Positions 59,999 to 64,000 of a DNA stretch of 64,000 bases are shown one piece after another. The notes under the pieces were generated by a model. That model had not been told where the DNA came from, searched no databases, and saw nothing but the letters and a program-made list of their open reading frames with translations. The DNA is from Siphonodentalium dalli (taxonomy: Eukaryota > Mollusca > Scaphopoda > Gadilida > Siphonodentaliidae): positions 36,213,797 to 36,277,796 of the forward strand of contig CP136061.1 in assembly GCA_032622095.1 (NCBI GenBank), written 5' to 3'. The position numbers were made by a program, and so were the translations under genes. The number at the start of each line of letters is the position of its first letter. The first letter of the stretch is position 1.

Positions 59999-60500
59999 AT
60001 TAAAGACACGGTTGGCCTTGGCGGTGTGTATCCTGTGAAAATATCTCCACCCGTCAAAAACCGCCACAAACAGAAAGAACATCAAAATGTAGATAGACTT
60101 TGTCCGTATACAAATAAGAAATATCGCATAAACAGTATGTTATGGACATATGTTTGACCATTGTTATGTAAACAAAAGCATAAAAAGTTACTTTTCTGGT
60201 GTTTGTTTATATTATGATGGTAAACATAAAGAGCGTTCTTTGTTGGTGAATACCTAATATGGAACTAATAAAGAGCGTTTATGCCATTTGTGTGTGATTA
60301 GCCAGTAGCATCGTGCTGTCTTCTGTAACACAATCAGGCTATTGCTTAGGTAAAATATAGTAGGTCTTTATGATAACATGCTGTTTACGCGATGGTCATG
60401 GTATATATGAACGAAACTGTATGCGTTTTAATGTTTTTCTGTTTACGGTGTTTGGAACAAATATGAATATTTTCGACAATTAAGGCCGCACGTGCCTTTA
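59999..60500. mobile_element. TTAAAGGCACG family element, copy 4, downstream of copine
   Basis: Starts TTAAAGACACGGTTGGCCTT and ends AAGGCCGCACGTGCCTTTAA. It is nearly identical to the reverse complement of 48431-48934 across its ~500 bp, suggesting recent movement or gene conversion. Confidence 0.85.
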
Positions 60501-61130
60501 AACGTTCGGACAATATAAGTTTCGTAAACTCAGTCAGCAGTTAGGATTGATGTTAGTTATTCGTTGTCGTAAAATGTTTCGAGTTAGGAGGAGGGGGTTA
60601 AACATTCCAAGGTATGTCGGGGTGTGGTTCCTTTTTAAACAAATGCCAAAGCACACTCATGTCTTGTTTTGTACGACTTAGCCCAGATATAGGCTCAGTA
60701 ACAGTTTTAAAGATGTCTTAGAACAACATGTACACTATTTCCTCTTCAAATCATGTGGAGACCCTTATAGCAAAGGTGTTACCCCCAATTTATGTTGCAT
60801 ATGTGGCCGTAATGTAAGAACGTATGTTTCCGAGATATGTCTAATGTGCCTGTCTGAATCTAATTGCGAATATAATGGGCAAAAATAAAACTAACTTGTT
60901 TCTTACTCTTAAAACTGAGATCAAATTGAGATAAAATGTTTGAAAAACACAAGTCACATAATATCTGACAATAGTATATATATATGCATACAATAGACAC
61001 TAGGTATATGCTATACAAAAATGAGTAGATTCATTAATACACCGGTGTGTGAACAATACCCAAGAGCACCGTGACTGCTTGTTGACCTGTGATTAATTGA
61101 TAACCAATGGAAGATTGAACTGTGTATGAG
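60501..61130. other. No gene seen
   Basis: AT-rich sequence with no recognisable open frame or repeat. A short stretch near 60640-60850 could be read as a decayed element but I cannot identify it. Confidence 0.4.
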
Positions 61131-61560
61131 TCGATGCCATGATAATACTGGTTGACAGACTAATAAACTCGTTGACAGACTAATCATGTATAGTGTAGGC
61201 ACATGCTAAACTGATTCCCAGATATGCCTATATGATAAACTGTTGGCAGATTAATCGTGTACGACGTAGGCCCACGATAAACTGGTTGACAGACCAATCA
61301 TGTATGGCTTAAGCCCATCATAAACTAACCAGGTATGATGTAGGCCCATTATAAACTGGTTGACAGACTAATCATGTATGGTGTATGCCCATGGTAAACT
61401 GGTTGACCTGCTAACCAGGTATGACGTAGGCCTATGATAAACTGGTTGACAGACTAATCATGTATGGTGTAGGTCCATGGTATGCTGGTTGACGGAATAA
61501 TCAGGTATGGTGTAGGCCCATGATAGACTGGCTCACAGACTAACCAGGTATGGTGTATAA
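61131..61560. repeat. ~43-bp minisatellite
   Basis: About ten imperfect copies of GGTTGACAGACTAATCATGT followed by ATGGTGTAGGCCCATGATAA and ACT. Copies vary in length and in several bases. Confidence 0.85.
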
Positions 61561-63803
61561 ATTATGGGGCTATTTGATACCGATACAACGATCTACTGTA
61601 TGCTTGATATTTGACGCCTATCGGATAATGAACTACTACATAATTATACGAATAGCTAATAGCAGTCATAATGTTTTCGGACGGTCCAAAAATATGTTCC
61701 CAGAATTAATGAGTACGAGTCCGTTTGTGAGAAAATAGTTTGCCGTGATATTATTGTAGTTAATTATGATGCTATCAGGTTATAGTCAGATGTTTGGCTG
61801 CATGCAAAGTTCGCATGCCCGTGCTTGGCTTATCGAAACCGTAACCATATAACTGCGGATATGACAAAACGACAACTGCTATAGAAGAACACAAATATTA
61901 GTGACGTAGTACCCTATTCTTAATTCTTATCAATGAAGTTCATTGTGCGAAAACGATTCCAATATGTTTGTAGACATATTTGGTTATATTTCCATGTTTT
62001 TCAGTTAAAATGGCCGCATATACTGAGTAAAATCATTCTCCATATACACGAGCACAATAATAAGCGATCGAATACTATCAACACAGACGTTAGCGAACTG
62101 GGGGGGGGGGTCTAAAATCGAGTATAGGTTTCGGGTGGTGGTTCCTCAAAATTACCTGACGCAACAAAACGGCAAATAGTTTCGACAACGTGTATATGGC
62201 TAATCGTGTGAGGTGATAGTTTCGCTGTGAACGATCTATCACGTTGAGCACAACGTTTACACTAATATTCCACTAAATTGACGAATGGAGGATAGTTTTC
62301 GGTAGGTTCCAAGGTAGTGTCTGTATATTTAAATGACGATTTTGGTACAAACCGAAGAAAATGAAACCCTATCCGTTATATCAGTTAGGACTTCACGGTT
62401 ACAGTTTGAATGTGCACATTACACCATGCCGAGTTATCCTAAATGTAACTGCTATGAATGAATTAGCGAAATCGCTTTAACGTGATCATACAACTGAAAG
62501 AAAATGTCCATTCATTACCATGGGCTCCAAAATGTAAATGGTTGTCCCGCTTTTGACCCTTTCCGGTGATGAATTTAGGTCGATAAATGTGAAGGGTTGT
62601 GGCGTTTAACCCTGTCATTTGATGAATCTAGGTCGATAAATGTGTCGAATAGTAACATACTGACTTACGAGACGGATTCAAATTATATAATTAAAATGAC
62701 CCAATTGTTATACAGCGCGTAAAAATAAAGAGTGTTTCTTGTTTGTTTATACATGGTATGATTAAAAGAACGATTGTATCGCTTCTGTGAACAAATTGAA
62801 AACATATGGAAACGTGATATGACTATATGGTAAAATTATATTTTATTTTGCAACTCAATGTATGTCCTGATTCCGTACATACATCTCTACACTCACATAC
62901 CATCCGAACACGCCCTGGCAATTCTACTGTGTGTGAGTGCGTTCTTTTAATAATGCCACCATCTATCCTTAAACTTTGTTATATTTATACAAGTATATAC
63001 CGCTAATCGATATACGTTTTGACCATAAGTTTGGTATGTATCGACCTGTTGGTTCAACATTGTCTTATCTGTTGCGCTATACCAATCATTATTCATGTTT
63101 GCTCTTACATGTATTCACGTATCGAACAGCGCCGTGTTCGATTGTTGCCTTCGTGTAACATTCTTCAGCCTTGTAGAACTTAGAAACCAGGACCCTTGTG
63201 CATGTACATTTACGTACTTCTGGACTCCCATATATAACTTATATGACACACAGAGAAGACACGCAAGGAACGCTAACAACCATCCCGTATAGTCAAGTAG
63301 TCAAGACGCGGACTTCACATGAGATAAGGGCGACGTACTCGCAGATCTACTCGATTATTAACTTTAATTGTATCTTTTAGTGCAACCGTCCTGATATTAA
63401 GATGTATCCGTAAACATATCATGGTGGGACCAAGTCACCTAGCATGTTTGATTTCATCATATGACAAACCTAAACATACACTCATATAGACATACTGAAT
63501 CTATCGTATTTTCGACGAATTGGCATTTCCTGGAAGCGTGTAGGTTTGCGTTAATCGCTTCGATTTCACACTTTTGTTTTGTGTCTATTAGTAATGAGTT
63601 TTGTTCGACGCTATATGACGTGGACTCTCGCGGTTCGGGAAATAGAAAGTATACCACAAGTAATCAGACTCACTATTTATACGTGGGGCTGCAGTTAACG
63701 TAGACTGCTGAACAGGTACAGCGATGAAGCATTGTAACTGCCGACGCAGAGTTCTATGGAATATGTGACCCGCCATATCAAATCCAGTCATAAGTCGGGA
63801 TTT
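61561..63803. other. No gene seen
   Basis: About 2.2 kb with a G run at 62101-62110 and a short direct repeat around 62575-62645 (AATCTAGGTCGATAAATGTG type). The 60-80 codon frames between 62976 and 63791 overlap on both strands and have no family features. Confidence 0.4.
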
Positions 63804-63948
63804 TTTTTACCCTGTGCCAATGCATTCTCTTATATATGCGAGTCGACCATAGGTCACCTCGCATATATAAGAGAATGCATTGGCCTAATAATTTTTTACA
63901 ATTTTAATAATTTTTTCTTGTATTCTTTAACAATTTTATAATTTTACC
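63804..63948. mobile_element. Palindromic GCCAATGCATTCTC family, copy 6
   Basis: ACCCTGTGCCAATGCATTCT then CGAGTCGACCATAGGTCACC and its complement arm, followed by CTTTAACAATTTTATAATTT as in 46612-46811. It corresponds to the left two thirds of that double copy. Confidence 0.8.
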
Positions 63949-64000
63949 CATACAGAGCCCCAGAGAAACATGAGCAGACGACACTCTTCTATATGCTTCT

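Overview
This window looks like animal (eukaryotic) genomic DNA, AT-rich, with small exons separated by long introns and a very high load of short foldback elements, terminal-inverted-repeat elements, LINE fragments and minisatellites. The protein content (a copine, and a secreted PAN/EGF/C-type-lectin-like protein) and the style of the repeats suggest a marine invertebrate, most likely a lophotrochozoan such as a mollusc. That placement is an inference, not something the sequence proves.

Two genes can be supported. (1) A copine-family gene on the + strand fills 26508-59701. I reconstructed 16 coding exons by eye from open frames, splice signals and phase continuity; they join into one frame of 617 residues ending in TAA at 59699-59701. 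Order: C2A, C2B, copine/vWA domain with all three MIDAS elements, then a Ser-rich basic tail ending in a CPTCG-containing last exon. C2B has lost its calcium-binding aspartates. (2) Part of a lectin-like gene on the - strand, 15302 down to 7875: a first exon with signal peptide and the start of a PAN/apple-like domain, an EGF-like exon, and an exon for the first half of a C-type lectin domain. The other exons, including the second half of the lectin domain, were not found.

Layout: 277-1977 TIR element; 2573-3105 two foldback MITEs; 4504-7764 a foldback element whose arms are filled with a homogeneous 353-bp satellite in both orientations; 7875-15302 the lectin-like gene and its repeats; 13458-14244, 22332-23689, 23691-24519 and 41960-42665 copies of one TIR family; 16470-16877 a 22-bp array; 26508-59701 the copine gene, with LINE remnants, at least five copies of one ~500-600 bp repeat family, four tandem arrays (76 bp, 55 bp, ~46 bp, 18 bp) and many foldbacks in its introns; 59702-64000 the duplicated 3' flank, a recent inverted copy of an intronic element, a 43-bp array and another copy of a ~75-bp palindromic family.

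The most interesting pattern is that three separate tandem arrays sit on exon/intron junctions. The 55-bp array (49548-50930) repeats the last coding codons of copine exon 12 together with its GT splice donor about 25 times. The 81-bp array (about 9001-9425) repeats the 3' splice acceptor and start of the EGF-like exon about five times. The 76-bp array (36720-38163) runs into the acceptor of copine exon 8. I saw no tRNA, rRNA or CRISPR feature and no bacterial gene.
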